Assembly: GCF_014775655.1 (NCBI RefSeq)
Contig: NZ_CP061274.1
Location: forward strand, 1,054,001-1,118,000
Length of the DNA stretch: 64,000 nt
From: Clavibacter zhangzhiyongii
GTDB lineage: Bacteria > Actinomycetota > Actinomycetes > Actinomycetales > Microbacteriaceae
Direction: 5' to 3'
Made by a program: the position numbers and the translations under genes. The notes under the pieces were generated by a model. It was not told where the DNA came from and ran no database searches. It was given only the letters and a program-made list of their open reading frames with translations. Within the stretch, counting starts at the first letter, position 1; the number at the start of each line of letters is the position of its first letter. Positions 30,320-38,180 of the stretch are shown in pieces.

Positions 30320-30349
30320 TTGGCGTGGATCCGGCCGATGGGCTACACT
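30320..30349 (+). promoter_or_regulatory. Promoter of tRNA-Gln
   Basis: TTGGCG (30320-30325) and TACACT (30344-30349) are 18 bases apart and end 29 bases before the tRNA. Confidence 0.6.
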
Positions 30350-30378
30350 CGACGAGGCCCGATCGCGCATCGGGACCT

Positions 30379-30450
30379 TGGGGTATGGTGTAATTGGCAA
30401 CACGGAAGATTCTGATTCTTTTGTTCTTGGTTCGAGTCCAGGTACCCCAG
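30379..30450 (+). tRNA. tRNA-Gln (anticodon CTG)
   Basis: The acceptor arms TGGGGTA and TACCCCA pair fully, the D arm is GTGT/ACAC and the T arm is CTTGG/CCAGG around TTCGAGT. The anticodon loop TTCTGAT shows CTG. The variable region is four bases. CCA is not encoded. A tight hairpin with a T tract follows 20 bases later. Confidence 0.96.
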
Positions 30451-30470
30451 CACTGAATGATCAGGAAACG

Positions 30471-30500
30471 AAGGCCCGGATGTCCGGGCCTTTTCCTTTT
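30471..30500 (+). terminator. Rho-independent terminator after tRNA-Gln
   Basis: Ten-base perfect arms (30471-30480 and 30483-30492) are followed by TTTTCCTTTT, the only classical T-tailed terminator of this strength in the window besides the one after tRNA-Glu. Confidence 0.85.
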
Positions 30501-30528
30501 GCCCCGCACGAGCATTCGCGAACATGCC

Positions 30529-30566
30529 GACGGCCCCGCCCGAGCATCTGCTCGAGCGGGGCCGTC
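30529..30566 (-). terminator. Terminator of first aldo/keto reductase
   Basis: An 11-base outer stem and a four-base inner stem, separated by one C/A mismatch, enclose CATCTG. It lies 22 bases past the reductase stop and shares an 18-base stretch with the hairpin near 31671, evidence that it was part of the duplicated unit. Confidence 0.65.
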
Positions 30567-30587
30567 GTCGTGCTCAGCGCCTGCGGA

Positions 30588-31598
30588 TCAGGAGAGGCGC
30601 CCCTTCGGCGAGCTGTCGCTCGTCTTGGACGGGTCCTTCTCCACGACGTCGCCGAGGGCGTCGTCGATGCGGGTGAGGAGCTCCGCGGGGATCGTGACGC
30701 CCGAGGCCTTCACGTTCTCGTGCACCTGCTCGGGGCGCGAGGCGCCGATGATCGCCGAGGCGACGTTGTCGTTCTGGAGGACCCAGGCGACGGCGAGCTG
30801 GGCGAGCGAGAGGTCCAGCTCGTCGGCGACGGGCTGCAGCTCCTGCACGCGCGTGAGGACGTCGTCGTTCATGTAGCGCTTGATCATGTCGGCGCCGCCC
30901 TTGTCGTCCGTGGCGCGCGAGCCCTGCGGCAGGTCCTGGCCGGGCTTGTACTTGCCGGTGAGGACGCCCTGGGCGATGGGGGACCAGACGATCTGCGAGA
31001 TGCCGAGCTCGGCGGAGGTCGGGACGATCTCCTCCTCGATGACGCGCCAGAGGGCCGAGTACTGCGGCTGGTTCGAGATCAGCTGGAAGCCGAGCTCGCG
31101 GGAGAAGCCGTGCGCCTCGCGGAGCTGCTCGGGGGTCCACTCGCTGACGCCGATGTAGAGCGCCTTGCCCTGGCGGACGACGTCGGCGAACGCCTGCATC
31201 GTCTCCTCGAGCGGGGTCTCGTAGTCGTAGCGGTGCGCCTGGTACAGGTCGACGTGGTCGGTCTGCAGGCGGCCGAGCGAGCCGTCGATCGACGCCATGA
31301 TGTGCTTGCGCGAGAGACCGGTGTCGTTGTGGCCCTTGGCGCCGGTGGGGAAGTAGACCTTCGTGAAGATCTCGAGCGAGTCGCGGTCCTCGCCCTTGAG
31401 CGCGTCCCCGAGGACCTTCTCGGCGACGGTGTTCGCGTAGCCGTCCGCGGTGTCGAACGTGGTGATGCCGGCGTCGAGGGCCGCCTGCACGCACTGCGTG
31501 GCGGTGTCGTTCTCGACCTGCGACCCGTGGGTCAGCCAGTTGCCGTACGTGATCTCGGAGATCTTGAAGCCTGAGTTGCCTAGGTAGCGGAATTCCAT
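30588..31598 (-). CDS. Aldo/keto reductase, copy 1 of a tandem pair
   Basis: This 336-residue NADPH-dependent oxidoreductase of the Kv-beta/AKR6-like group has the catalytic tetrad region: Asp and Tyr in DTADGYANTVAEKVLG, Lys in IFTKVYFPTG and His in LYQAHRYDYETP. The cofactor region SAIIGASRPEQVHENVKA is near the C terminus. It is colinear and nearly identical in length with the next gene. TAGGCT lies six bases before ATG. Carbonyl substrate unknown. Confidence 0.9.
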   Translation of the reverse strand: MEFRYLGNSGFKISEITYGNWLTHGSQVENDTATQCVQAALDAGITTFDTADGYANTVAEKVLGDALKGEDRDSLEIFTKVYFPTGAKGHNDTGLSRKHIMASIDGSLGRLQTDHVDLYQAHRYDYETPLEETMQAFADVVRQGKALYIGVSEWTPEQLREAHGFSRELGFQLISNQPQYSALWRVIEEEIVPTSAELGISQIVWSPIAQGVLTGKYKPGQDLPQGSRATDDKGGADMIKRYMNDDVLTRVQELQPVADELDLSLAQLAVAWVLQNDNVASAIIGASRPEQVHENVKASGVTIPAELLTRIDDALGDVVEKDPSKTSDSSPKGRLS

Positions 31599-31670
31599 GT
31601 CGCGAGCCTACGCCGCGTGCGCTGGGTGCCCTCGGGGCGAGCGCTGTCCGCGGGGTGACCGGGAGATGGA

Positions 31671-31709
31671 CGCGCGGCCCCGCCCGAGCATCTCGGGCGG
31701 GGCCGCGCG
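31671..31709 (-). terminator. Terminator of second aldo/keto reductase
   Basis: An 18-base perfect stem (31671-31688 with 31692-31709) has a three-base loop CAT and no T tract. It lies 23 bases beyond the stop of copy 2. Confidence 0.7.
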
Positions 31710-31732
31710 GTCGTGCTGGGCGAGGCGGCGGA

Positions 31733-32743
31733 TCAGGCCTCGCGGGTCTTCGGCGAGCTCTCGTCGGTCTTCCGCGGGTCCTTCTCGACGATGTCGCCGA
31801 GGGCGTCGTCGATGCGGGTGAGGAGCTCCGCCGGGATCGTCACACCGGACGCCTTCACGTTCTCGTGCACCTGCTCGGGACGCGAGGCGCCGATGATCGC
31901 GGACGCCACGTTCTCGTTCTGCAGCACCCACGCGACGGCGAGCTGCGCGAGCGAGAGGTCGAGCTCGTCGGCGACGGGCTGCAGCGCCTGCACGCGGGAG
32001 AGCGTGTCGTCGTTCATGAAGCGCTTGATCATGTTCGCGCCGCCCTTGTCGTCGGTCGCGCGGGATCCGGACGGCAGCTCCTGGCCGGGCTTGTACTTGC
32101 CGGTCAGCACGCCCTGGGCGATGGGGGACCAGACGATCTGCGAGATGCCGAGCTCCTTCGAGGTGGGCACGACCTCCTCCTCGATGACGCGCCAGAGCGC
32201 GGAGTACTGCGGCTGGTTCGAGATGAGCTGGAAGCCGAGGTCGGTGGCGAGCGCGTGGCCGGCGCGCAGCTGCTCGCTCGTCCACTCGCTGACGCCGATG
32301 TAGAGCGCCTTGCCCTGGCGGACGACGTCGGCGAAGGCCTGCATCGTCTCCTCGAGCGGGGTCTCGTAGTCGAACCGGTGGGCCTGGTAGAGGTCGATGT
32401 AGTCGGTCTGCAGGCGCGTGAGCGACGCGTCGACCGAGTCCATGATGTGCTTCCGCGAGAGGCCCGTGTCGTTGTGGCCCTTCGGGCCGGTGGGGCCGAA
32501 GACCTTGGTGAAGATCTCGATCGAGGCACGCCGCTCGTCCTTGAGCGCCTCGCCGAGCACGGTCTCCGCCTTGGTGTTGGCGTAGACGTCCGCGGTGTCG
32601 AAGGTGGTGATCCCCGCCTCGAGCGCGGCCTTCACGCACGCGGTCGCGGTGTCGTTCTCGACCTGCGATCCGTGGGTGAGCCAGTTGCCGTAGGTGATCT
32701 CGGAGATCTTGAAGCCGGAGTTGCCGAGGTATCTGAATTCCAT
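31733..32743 (-). CDS. Aldo/keto reductase, copy 2 of a tandem pair
   Basis: This paralogue is also 336 residues and opens with the same MEFRYLGNSGFKISEITYGN as copy 1. The tetrad is retained in DTADVYANTKAETVLG, IFTKVFGPTG and LYQAHRFDYETP. Differences cluster around residues 50-105 and 160-185, where substrate specificity is usually set. The start and stop are each offset by 1,145 bases from copy 1. TACGGT sits six bases before the ATG, so each copy has its own promoter and terminator. Confidence 0.9.
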   Translation of the reverse strand: MEFRYLGNSGFKISEITYGNWLTHGSQVENDTATACVKAALEAGITTFDTADVYANTKAETVLGEALKDERRASIEIFTKVFGPTGPKGHNDTGLSRKHIMDSVDASLTRLQTDYIDLYQAHRFDYETPLEETMQAFADVVRQGKALYIGVSEWTSEQLRAGHALATDLGFQLISNQPQYSALWRVIEEEVVPTSKELGISQIVWSPIAQGVLTGKYKPGQELPSGSRATDDKGGANMIKRFMNDDTLSRVQALQPVADELDLSLAQLAVAWVLQNENVASAIIGASRPEQVHENVKASGVTIPAELLTRIDDALGDIVEKDPRKTDESSPKTREA

Positions 32744-32818
32744 GCTCCGACCGTACGCCGGGCGTCTTGGCCGCTCCGCACGAAAGTGTGCGAGGGGCGC
32801 GACGGGACCGCGGCTGGA

Positions 32819-33433
32819 TCAGGCGGCGCGGGAGCCGGCCACGTGCAGGGGCGCGAGCGCCGTGTCGAGCGCAGCCTCGAGCGGCCAGGCGGAGCGCTCG
32901 GGCTGGCTGAGCACGAGGCCGCCCTGGATGGCCGCGAGGATCACCGTGGCGGTGCGCTGGGGATCCGCGGACGCCGCGACGAACCCCGCCTCCCGCATCC
33001 TCTCGACCCCGCGGGCGAGGAAGGCGCGCCAGGCCCGCATGCCCTCCGCGATGCTGCGCTCGAGCTCCGGATCGGTGGCGGAGGCCTGCGTGGCGAGGGA
33101 GCCGATGGGGCACGCCCACCGGCCGCGTCCGATGTAGTAGTCGACGAGCGCGGAACGCCAGGCCTCCCACGACTCCCAGGAGCCCAGGTCGTGGATGTGC
33201 GGCTCCTGCGCCTCGAGGAGCTGCTGCCCCTCCCACGCGGCGACCTCGCGCACGAGCTCCAGCTTCCCGCCCGGGAAGTAGTGGAAGAGCTGGCTCTTGC
33301 TGGTGAGGGTGGCGGCGCGCACGTCGTCGAGGGTCGTGCCGCCGATGCCCGAGGCGAGGATCTGCTCGCCCGTCGCCTCGATGATCCGCTGGCGGGTGCG
33401 CCGGCCGCGCTCCGTGATCCCCGACTCCGCCAT
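32819..33433 (-). CDS. TetR family regulator of the adjacent SDR
   Basis: This 204-residue regulator has an N-terminal helix-turn-helix (RQRIIEATGEQILASGIGG, then AATLTSKSQLFHYFPGGK) and a C-terminal domain containing WACPIGSLATQASATDPELE, resembling TetR proteins next to short-chain dehydrogenases. TAGGAT is six bases before the ATG, with TTGGAC 17 bases further upstream. Two matching operators lie in the intergenic region, one inside its own promoter. Confidence 0.85.
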   Translation of the reverse strand: MAESGITERGRRTRQRIIEATGEQILASGIGGTTLDDVRAATLTSKSQLFHYFPGGKLELVREVAAWEGQQLLEAQEPHIHDLGSWESWEAWRSALVDYYIGRGRWACPIGSLATQASATDPELERSIAEGMRAWRAFLARGVERMREAGFVAASADPQRTATVILAAIQGGLVLSQPERSAWPLEAALDTALAPLHVAGSRAA

Positions 33434-33451
33434 GCTCCGATCCTACCTTCC

Positions 33452-33467
33452 TGGACCACTCGGTCCA
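33452..33467. promoter_or_regulatory. TetR operator O1
   Basis: TGGACC and GGTCCA surround ACTC. It lies between the -35 and -10 of the leftward tetR promoter and over the expected -35 of the rightward SDR promoter. Confidence 0.75.
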
Positions 33468-33481
33468 ATCCGTGCTATTGA

Positions 33482-33499
33482 TTGGACCATGCAGTCCAA
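33482..33499. promoter_or_regulatory. TetR operator O2, over the SDR start codon
   Basis: TTGGAC and GTCCAA surround CATGCA, which includes the ATG of the SDR gene. It shares the GGACCA...GTCC pattern of O1, with centres 31 bases apart. Confidence 0.72.
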
Positions 33500-34286
33500 C
33501 AACGAGATCCTCCAGTCCCTCACCCCCGACACCCGGCTCGCCGGCCGCACGGCCGTCGTCACCGGATCCACCAGCGGCATCGGCGAGGCCATCGCCCGCG
33601 TGCTCGCCGCATCCGGCGCCGAGGTCGTCGTCAGCGGACGCAGCGCCGAGCGCGCCGCCGCCGTGGTCGACGCCATCACCGCGAGCGGGGGCCGGGCGCA
33701 CGCCGTCACGGTCGACCTCGGCGCCGACCACGAGGAGGTCCGCCGCTTCGCCCGCGCGGCGACCGCCGCCCTCGGCGGCCGGGTCGACATCCTCGTGAAC
33801 AACGCCGGCGTCTACCCGGTCGGGCCCACGGCCGCGCTCGCGGACGACGACCTCGACGCCGTGCTCGCCATCAACGTCCGCGCGCCCCACGTGCTCGTCG
33901 CGGAGCTCGCCCCCGCCATGGCCGAGCGCGGGTCCGGCGCCATCGTCGACATCGGCTCGTGGATGTCGCGCGTCGGCGTGCCCTTCGGTGCGGCGTACAC
34001 CGCCTCGAAGGCGGCCGTCGAGCAGATGACCCGCACGTGGGCCGCGGAGTACGGCCCGAGCGGCGTGCGCGTGAACACCGTGGCGCCGGGCGCGACCTCG
34101 ACCCCGGGCAACGCGGACTCGGCCGACGTGCTCGCGGCGATGACCGCGACCACCGTCGCGGGCGTACCCGTGCGTCCCGTCGACATCGCGTACGCGGTGC
34201 GCTTCCTGGTGTCGGATGAGGCCGCGTTCGTGCACGGCGCGCGCCTCGACGTCGACGGCGGGATCACCAGCACGCGCCTCGGCTGA
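33489..34286 (+). CDS. Short-chain dehydrogenase/reductase
   Basis: This 265-residue SDR has the cofactor loop AVVTGSTSGIGEAIARVLAA and VVVSGRSAERA, NNAGVYPVG, the catalytic Ser in IVDIGSWMSRVG and the YxxxK motif AAYTASKAAVEQM. The Arg of GRSAER suggests NADPH preference, which is inference. ATG 33489 lies within operator O2. A -10-like TATTGA or ATTGAT precedes it by six or seven bases, so a leaderless mRNA is possible. It is the likely target of the divergent TetR. Confidence 0.87.
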   Translation: MQSNNEILQSLTPDTRLAGRTAVVTGSTSGIGEAIARVLAASGAEVVVSGRSAERAAAVVDAITASGGRAHAVTVDLGADHEEVRRFARAATAALGGRVDILVNNAGVYPVGPTAALADDDLDAVLAINVRAPHVLVAELAPAMAERGSGAIVDIGSWMSRVGVPFGAAYTASKAAVEQMTRTWAAEYGPSGVRVNTVAPGATSTPGNADSADVLAAMTATTVAGVPVRPVDIAYAVRFLVSDEAAFVHGARLDVDGGITSTRLG

Positions 34287-34372
34287 CCGGCGGTCCCGGT
34301 CCCGGCCACCACCGCGTCGTCCGCCACCGACCCGGCGCGGGCGACGCGGCCCGCCCGGAGCATGCTGGATCC

Positions 34373-35332
34373 ATGAGCCGCATCGACCTGCCCGAGCTCG
34401 GCCTCGGCACCACCACCCTCGGCAACCTCTACCGCGCGATCCCGGACGACCAGGCGCACGAGGTCGTGCGCGCCTCGTGGGACGCCGGGATCCGGTACTT
34501 CGACACCGCGCCGCACTACGGGCTGGGCCTCGCGGAGCGCCGGCTGGGGGAGGCGCTGCGCTCCCGCCCGCGGGACGAGTACGTGGTCTCCACCAAGATC
34601 GGCCGGGTGCTCGAGCCCGTCGACCCGGAGGGGCTGCGGGACGACGACCTCTTCGACGTCCCCCGCGACCACGTGCGCCGCTGGGACTTCAGCGCCGACG
34701 GCGTCCGGCGCTCCCTCGACGACTCGCTCGCGCGGCTGGGCCTCGACCGGGTCGACGTCCTCCTCATCCACGACCCCGACGAGCACCTCGACCAGGCCGT
34801 GCACGAGGCCGTGCCCGCGCTGGCGCGGCTCCGCGACGAGGGCGTGGTCGGCGCGATCGGGGTCGGATCCGGCACCCCGCGCTCGCTCGCGGCGCTGATC
34901 GGCACGGGCGCGCTCGACCTCGCCATGGTCGCCGGCCGCTACACGCTGCTCGACCAGTCGGCGCTGCACGAGGTGATCCCCGCCGCCGAGGAGCACGGCA
35001 CGCGCATCATCGCCGTGAGCGTCTTCAACAGCGGCATCACCGCGTCCGACGACCCGGCCGACGGCGCGACCTACGAGTACGGGCCGGCCTCCGAGGAGGT
35101 GCTCGCGCGTGCCCGGCGCATCGCCGAGATCTGCGCCGGGTACGGCGTGGAGCTGCCGCACGCCGCGATCCGGTTCCCGCTGCGCCACCCCGCCATCAGC
35201 ACCGTCGCGCTCGGCATGGCGTCGGCCGACGAGGTGCGCGACGACGCGGCCCACGCGTCCCGTCCGGTGCCGGACGAGCTGTGGGCCGAGCTCACGGCCG
35301 AGGGCATGATCCCCGAGGGCCCGCTCGCCTGA
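34373..35332 (+). CDS. Aldo/keto reductase, aldose-1-dehydrogenase type
   Basis: This 319-residue protein belongs to the AKR branch that includes D-threo-aldose and L-fucose 1-dehydrogenases. It has LGLGTTTLGNLYRAI, the Asp/Tyr of RYFDTAPHYGLGLAERRLG, YVVSTKIGRVL with the catalytic Lys, and VLLIHDPDEHLDQ with the His. C-terminal STVALGMASADEVRDD marks the cofactor site. CATGCT is six bases before ATG. It is only distantly related to the tandem pair upstream. Confidence 0.85.
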   Translation: MSRIDLPELGLGTTTLGNLYRAIPDDQAHEVVRASWDAGIRYFDTAPHYGLGLAERRLGEALRSRPRDEYVVSTKIGRVLEPVDPEGLRDDDLFDVPRDHVRRWDFSADGVRRSLDDSLARLGLDRVDVLLIHDPDEHLDQAVHEAVPALARLRDEGVVGAIGVGSGTPRSLAALIGTGALDLAMVAGRYTLLDQSALHEVIPAAEEHGTRIIAVSVFNSGITASDDPADGATYEYGPASEEVLARARRIAEICAGYGVELPHAAIRFPLRHPAISTVALGMASADEVRDDAAHASRPVPDELWAELTAEGMIPEGPLA

Positions 35333-35357
35333 CGCCCGCACGCACGCATCCGCGCGC

Positions 35358-35399
35358 ACGACGACGCCCGCCCCCGGATGCGGGAGCGGGCGTCGTCGT
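35358..35399. terminator. Bidirectional terminator
   Basis: Fourteen-base perfect arms (35358-35371 and 35386-35399) lie between the convergent aldo/keto reductase and TerC genes; a CCC/GGG pairing can extend the stem inside the loop. Confidence 0.65.
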
Positions 35400-35413
35400 C
35401 GTGCGGGGGAGCG

Positions 35414-36529
35414 TCAGCGGCGCGGGGCGTCCACGTCGCGACCGGCGTCCGCGTGGCGCTCGTCGTCGACGCTGCGGCCGGAGCCGCGCGCCGCGTCGTC
35501 GTCCGCGCCGACCGGTGCCTTCTCGCCCTCGACGGAGGCCGCCGCGTCGGTGCCCTCGACGGCGGTCGCGTCGCGCTTCGTCTTCGCGAGGCTCGCGACG
35601 GTCGCCACCGTGATGGTGAGCAGGATGAACGACAGCGAGAACCAGATCGGGATCTCGGGCGCCCACTCCACATGCTCGCCGCCGTTGATGAACGGCACCT
35701 CGTTGACGTGCAGCGCGTGCAGCACGAGCTTCACGGCGATGAAGCCGAGGATCACCGCGAGGCCCTGCGAGAGGTACACGAGGCGCTCGAGGAGCCCGGA
35801 GATCAGGAAGTACAGCTGGCGGAGGCCGAGCAGCGCGAAGGCGTTGGCGGTGAAGACGATGTACGCCTCCTGCGTCAGGCCGAAGATCGCGGGGATGGAG
35901 TCGAGCGCGAACAGCACGTCGGTGAGGCCGATGGCGAGCATCACCAGGAACATCGGGGTGAAGAGCCGCTTGCCGTCGACGCGGGTCGTGAGCTTGTCGC
36001 CGTCGTAGTGGTCCGAGGTGGGGATGAAGCGGCGGAGCGTGCGGATGAGCTTCGAATCCGACTCGTCCTCGTCGTGCGTCTCCTTCATCTGCTTGTAGGC
36101 CATGACCAGCAGGAGCGCGCCGAAGAGGTAGAAGACCCAGGAGAAGTTGTCGATGATCGCGGAGCCCATGGCGATGAAGATGCCGCGCATGACGAGCGCG
36201 ATCGCGATGCCGACGAGCAGCACCTTCTGCTGGAAGGCCCGCGGCACGGCGAAGCTCGACATGATGATGAGGAAGACGAAGAGGTTGTCGACGCTCAGCG
36301 CCTTCTCCGTCACGTAGCCGGCGAAGTACTCGCCGCCGAAGGTCCAGTTCGAGAAGACGCCGACGCCCACGCCGAACACGAGCGCGATGACGATGTAGAC
36401 GACGGACCAGGTCGCGGACTCCTTGAGCGTCGGCTCGTGCGCCTTGCGGACGTGCGCGAAGAAGTCGAAGACGAGCAGGCCGAGGACGGCCGCGATGGTC
36501 GCGGCCCAGAGCCAGAAGGGGACATCCAT
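35414..36529 (-). CDS. TerC family membrane protein
   Basis: This 371-residue integral membrane protein has nine predicted helices. TerC signatures are EKALSVDNLFVFLIIMSSF near residue 65 and DVLFALDSIPAIFGLTQEAY near 210, both with paired acidic residues in helices. The family includes the manganese exporters Alx, MeeF and MeeY, which act at or after secretion. The last 50 residues are acidic and disordered. The ATG at 36529 follows a yybP-ykoY riboswitch, strong support for a role in Mn2+ export rather than tellurium resistance. Confidence 0.92.
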   Translation of the reverse strand: MDVPFWLWAATIAAVLGLLVFDFFAHVRKAHEPTLKESATWSVVYIVIALVFGVGVGVFSNWTFGGEYFAGYVTEKALSVDNLFVFLIIMSSFAVPRAFQQKVLLVGIAIALVMRGIFIAMGSAIIDNFSWVFYLFGALLLVMAYKQMKETHDEDESDSKLIRTLRRFIPTSDHYDGDKLTTRVDGKRLFTPMFLVMLAIGLTDVLFALDSIPAIFGLTQEAYIVFTANAFALLGLRQLYFLISGLLERLVYLSQGLAVILGFIAVKLVLHALHVNEVPFINGGEHVEWAPEIPIWFSLSFILLTITVATVASLAKTKRDATAVEGTDAAASVEGEKAPVGADDDAARGSGRSVDDERHADAGRDVDAPRR

Positions 36530-36575
36530 GAGGGGTTCTCCAGTACTCGGACCGCGTCGGGTCCGGTGGGGTACT

Positions 36576-36682
36576 GAAGGTCTCCTCCACCCCGCGAGCT
36601 GCTGCTCGCGGAACCGGCCGCACGGGTCGGAGTGGTCCGACCGTACTGACGACACGACCGCCGGATGGGAGTACTCCCCTTC
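36576..36682 (-). promoter_or_regulatory. yybP-ykoY manganese riboswitch
   Basis: On the minus strand the leader shows all the class hallmarks: 5' GAAGGGGAGTAC, then GTCGTCAGTACGG, a variable hairpin, CCGGTT, and 3' GGAGACCTTC, with GAAGG/CCTTC forming P1. The spacing of about 107 bases is normal. Downstream, AGTAC..CGGACC pairs with GGTCCG.GTACT just before GGAG and the ATG, so control is probably at translation initiation. A -10-like TATAGA (36694-36699) starts the leader. Mn2+ binding turns on exporters in this class. Confidence 0.88.
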
Positions 36683-36761
36683 GAGGAGCGAGTCTATACG
36701 GCCGCATGGAGCGCCTCCGACCACGCGGGCGGATCCCCAGCGGGCGGATCAGCGCGGGCTG

Positions 36762-37178
36762 CTACTCGAGGAAGAGGAGCGCGATGCCCGCGACGGCCGA
36801 GGCCGCGCCGATGCCGATGAGCACGAGCCCGGTCACGCGGAGCGCTCGCCCGTCGAGCTCGGGGGCGTGGGTGCGGACCCGCCACGGGGCGCGGGGCGAG
36901 AACCAGACGCGCACGTCGGATCCGGCGGCGAGGTCGCGGGTCTCGGGGGAGTCCGCCGCCGCCTCGTGCACCTCGCCGTCGCCGTCGAACCAGCGGAGCA
37001 CGCGGGCGCTCGACCCGTCGGCGTCGGCCGGGCCGTCGGCGACGAGGCCCTCGGTCGCGGTCCAGCGGCGCCCGAGCACGCGCACCGACACGCCGGTGAC
37101 GTAGAGCGCGATGCCCGGGACGAGCGCGATCCAGGTGAGGAACTCGATGATGAGCGACGCCGCGGCGAGACCGTCCAT
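36762..37178 (-). CDS. DUF3592-type membrane protein
   Basis: This 138-residue protein has an N-terminal helix (LTWIALVPGIALYVTGVSV), a small beta-rich domain with WTATEGLVADG and DLAAGSDVRVWFSPRAPWRV, and a C-terminal helix (VTGLVLIGIGAASAVAGIAL). The layout fits the DUF3592 family, whose function is unknown. TAGCAT lies about 70 bases upstream on the same strand and could be its -10. Confidence 0.7.
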   Translation of the reverse strand: MDGLAAASLIIEFLTWIALVPGIALYVTGVSVRVLGRRWTATEGLVADGPADADGSSARVLRWFDGDGEVHEAAADSPETRDLAAGSDVRVWFSPRAPWRVRTHAPELDGRALRVTGLVLIGIGAASAVAGIALLFLE

Positions 37179-37262
37179 GCCCGTGCGACCCCGCGTCCCT
37201 CCGGGCGCACCCCCTGCGGGCGCGCCATCCCGATGCTATCGGCGGCCGACGCCGTGCGAGCC

Positions 37263-37901
37263 CTAGAGGTCGAGGCTGTCGCCGGGCTCGAGCGCGTGGA
37301 ACTCGCCGCCGCCCTGCTCGGTCGCCCACTGCAGGCGCCCGTTCGACATGGTCTTGCCCGCCGTGGACAGCACCATCTCGTGCGTGGGGAACGCGCGGCG
37401 GGGTGCCACGGCCAGGACGTAGTCGATGGACTCGCTGATCTTCATCCAGGGGGCGCCGGCGGGGGCGGCCAGGACGTCGACGTCGACGCCCTCGGGGACG
37501 ACGAAGGAGTCGCCCGCGTAGTAGAGCGCGTCGTTCACGAGCACGCCGAGGTTGTCGACGACGGGGATCGACTCGTGGATGACCGCGTGGGCGCCGCCGA
37601 AGAAGCGCAGGGTGAAGGGCCCGACCTCGACGGTCTCGCCCGCGTGCACGACCGTCACGTCGAAGTCGGCGGCCGCGGCGGCGACGCCCTCGGGCGCGTA
37701 GATGGGCACGCCCTCGTTCTTGTCGAGGATGCGCTTCAGCTGCTCGGGGGTCCAGTGGTCGGGGTGCTCGTGCGTGATGACGATCGCGTCGGCGTTCATC
37801 GCCTCGGTGATGGGGGTGGTGAAGGAGCCCGGGTCGATGAAGAGCTTGCGCCCCGACATCTCCAGGACGAGGGCGGCGTGCTCGAGCTTCGTCAATCGCA
37901 T
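37263..37901 (-). CDS. Metallo-beta-lactamase-fold hydrolase
   Basis: This 212-residue protein is a short UlaG-like metallo-beta-lactamase-fold enzyme. The metal site starts with VITHEHPDHW (HxHxDH) near residue 52; GGAHAVIHESIP, LYYAGDSF and FPTHEMVL supply the other ligands. It lacks the extra domains of RNase Z or glyoxalase II types. No Shine-Dalgarno is seen before the ATG at 37901, and an upstream extension of the frame is low-complexity. Substrate unknown. Confidence 0.85.
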   Translation of the reverse strand: MRLTKLEHAALVLEMSGRKLFIDPGSFTTPITEAMNADAIVITHEHPDHWTPEQLKRILDKNEGVPIYAPEGVAAAAADFDVTVVHAGETVEVGPFTLRFFGGAHAVIHESIPVVDNLGVLVNDALYYAGDSFVVPEGVDVDVLAAPAGAPWMKISESIDYVLAVAPRRAFPTHEMVLSTAGKTMSNGRLQWATEQGGGEFHALEPGDSLDL

Positions 37902-38046
37902 GAGAGGAGCCAACACCGTCCGGGCGGCGGGGGCAAACCGGCGCGCGGGGGCGCGGCGCGGCGGTGATCGGGGGCGCGAGGCGGGGGTCGGCGGGTGCGG
38001 GCGGACGGGGTGCGGCGGGCTCGGATCCGCCCGGTCGGGGCTCGAT

Positions 38047-38076
38047 TTGGTCCGGCTGCGGACGCTGTGGCATACT
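38047..38076 (+). promoter_or_regulatory. Promoter of tRNA-Glu
   Basis: TTGGTC (38047-38052) and CATACT (38071-38076) are separated by 18 bases, the same geometry as the tRNA-Gln promoter, 17 bases before the tRNA. Confidence 0.6.
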
Positions 38077-38093
38077 CGACGAGTTGCAAAAAC

Positions 38094-38169
38094 GGCCCCA
38101 TCGTTTAGCGGCCTAGGACACCGCCCTCTCACGGCGGTAACACCGGTTCGAATCCGGTTGGGGTCACCA
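38094..38169 (+). tRNA. tRNA-Glu (anticodon CTC)
   Basis: GGCCCCA pairs with TGGGGTC, and the anticodon stem CCGCC/GGCGG encloses CTCTCAC, giving CTC. The discriminator A is followed by an encoded CCA (38167-38169), unlike the Gln and Arg tRNAs in this window. Confidence 0.95.
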
Positions 38170-38180
38170 CCGCATCACCC

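Noticed and set aside
30588-32743. The two adjacent similar genes considered as an assembly duplication
   Set aside because: They differ at many positions, including loop residues and promoters, so they are real diverged copies.
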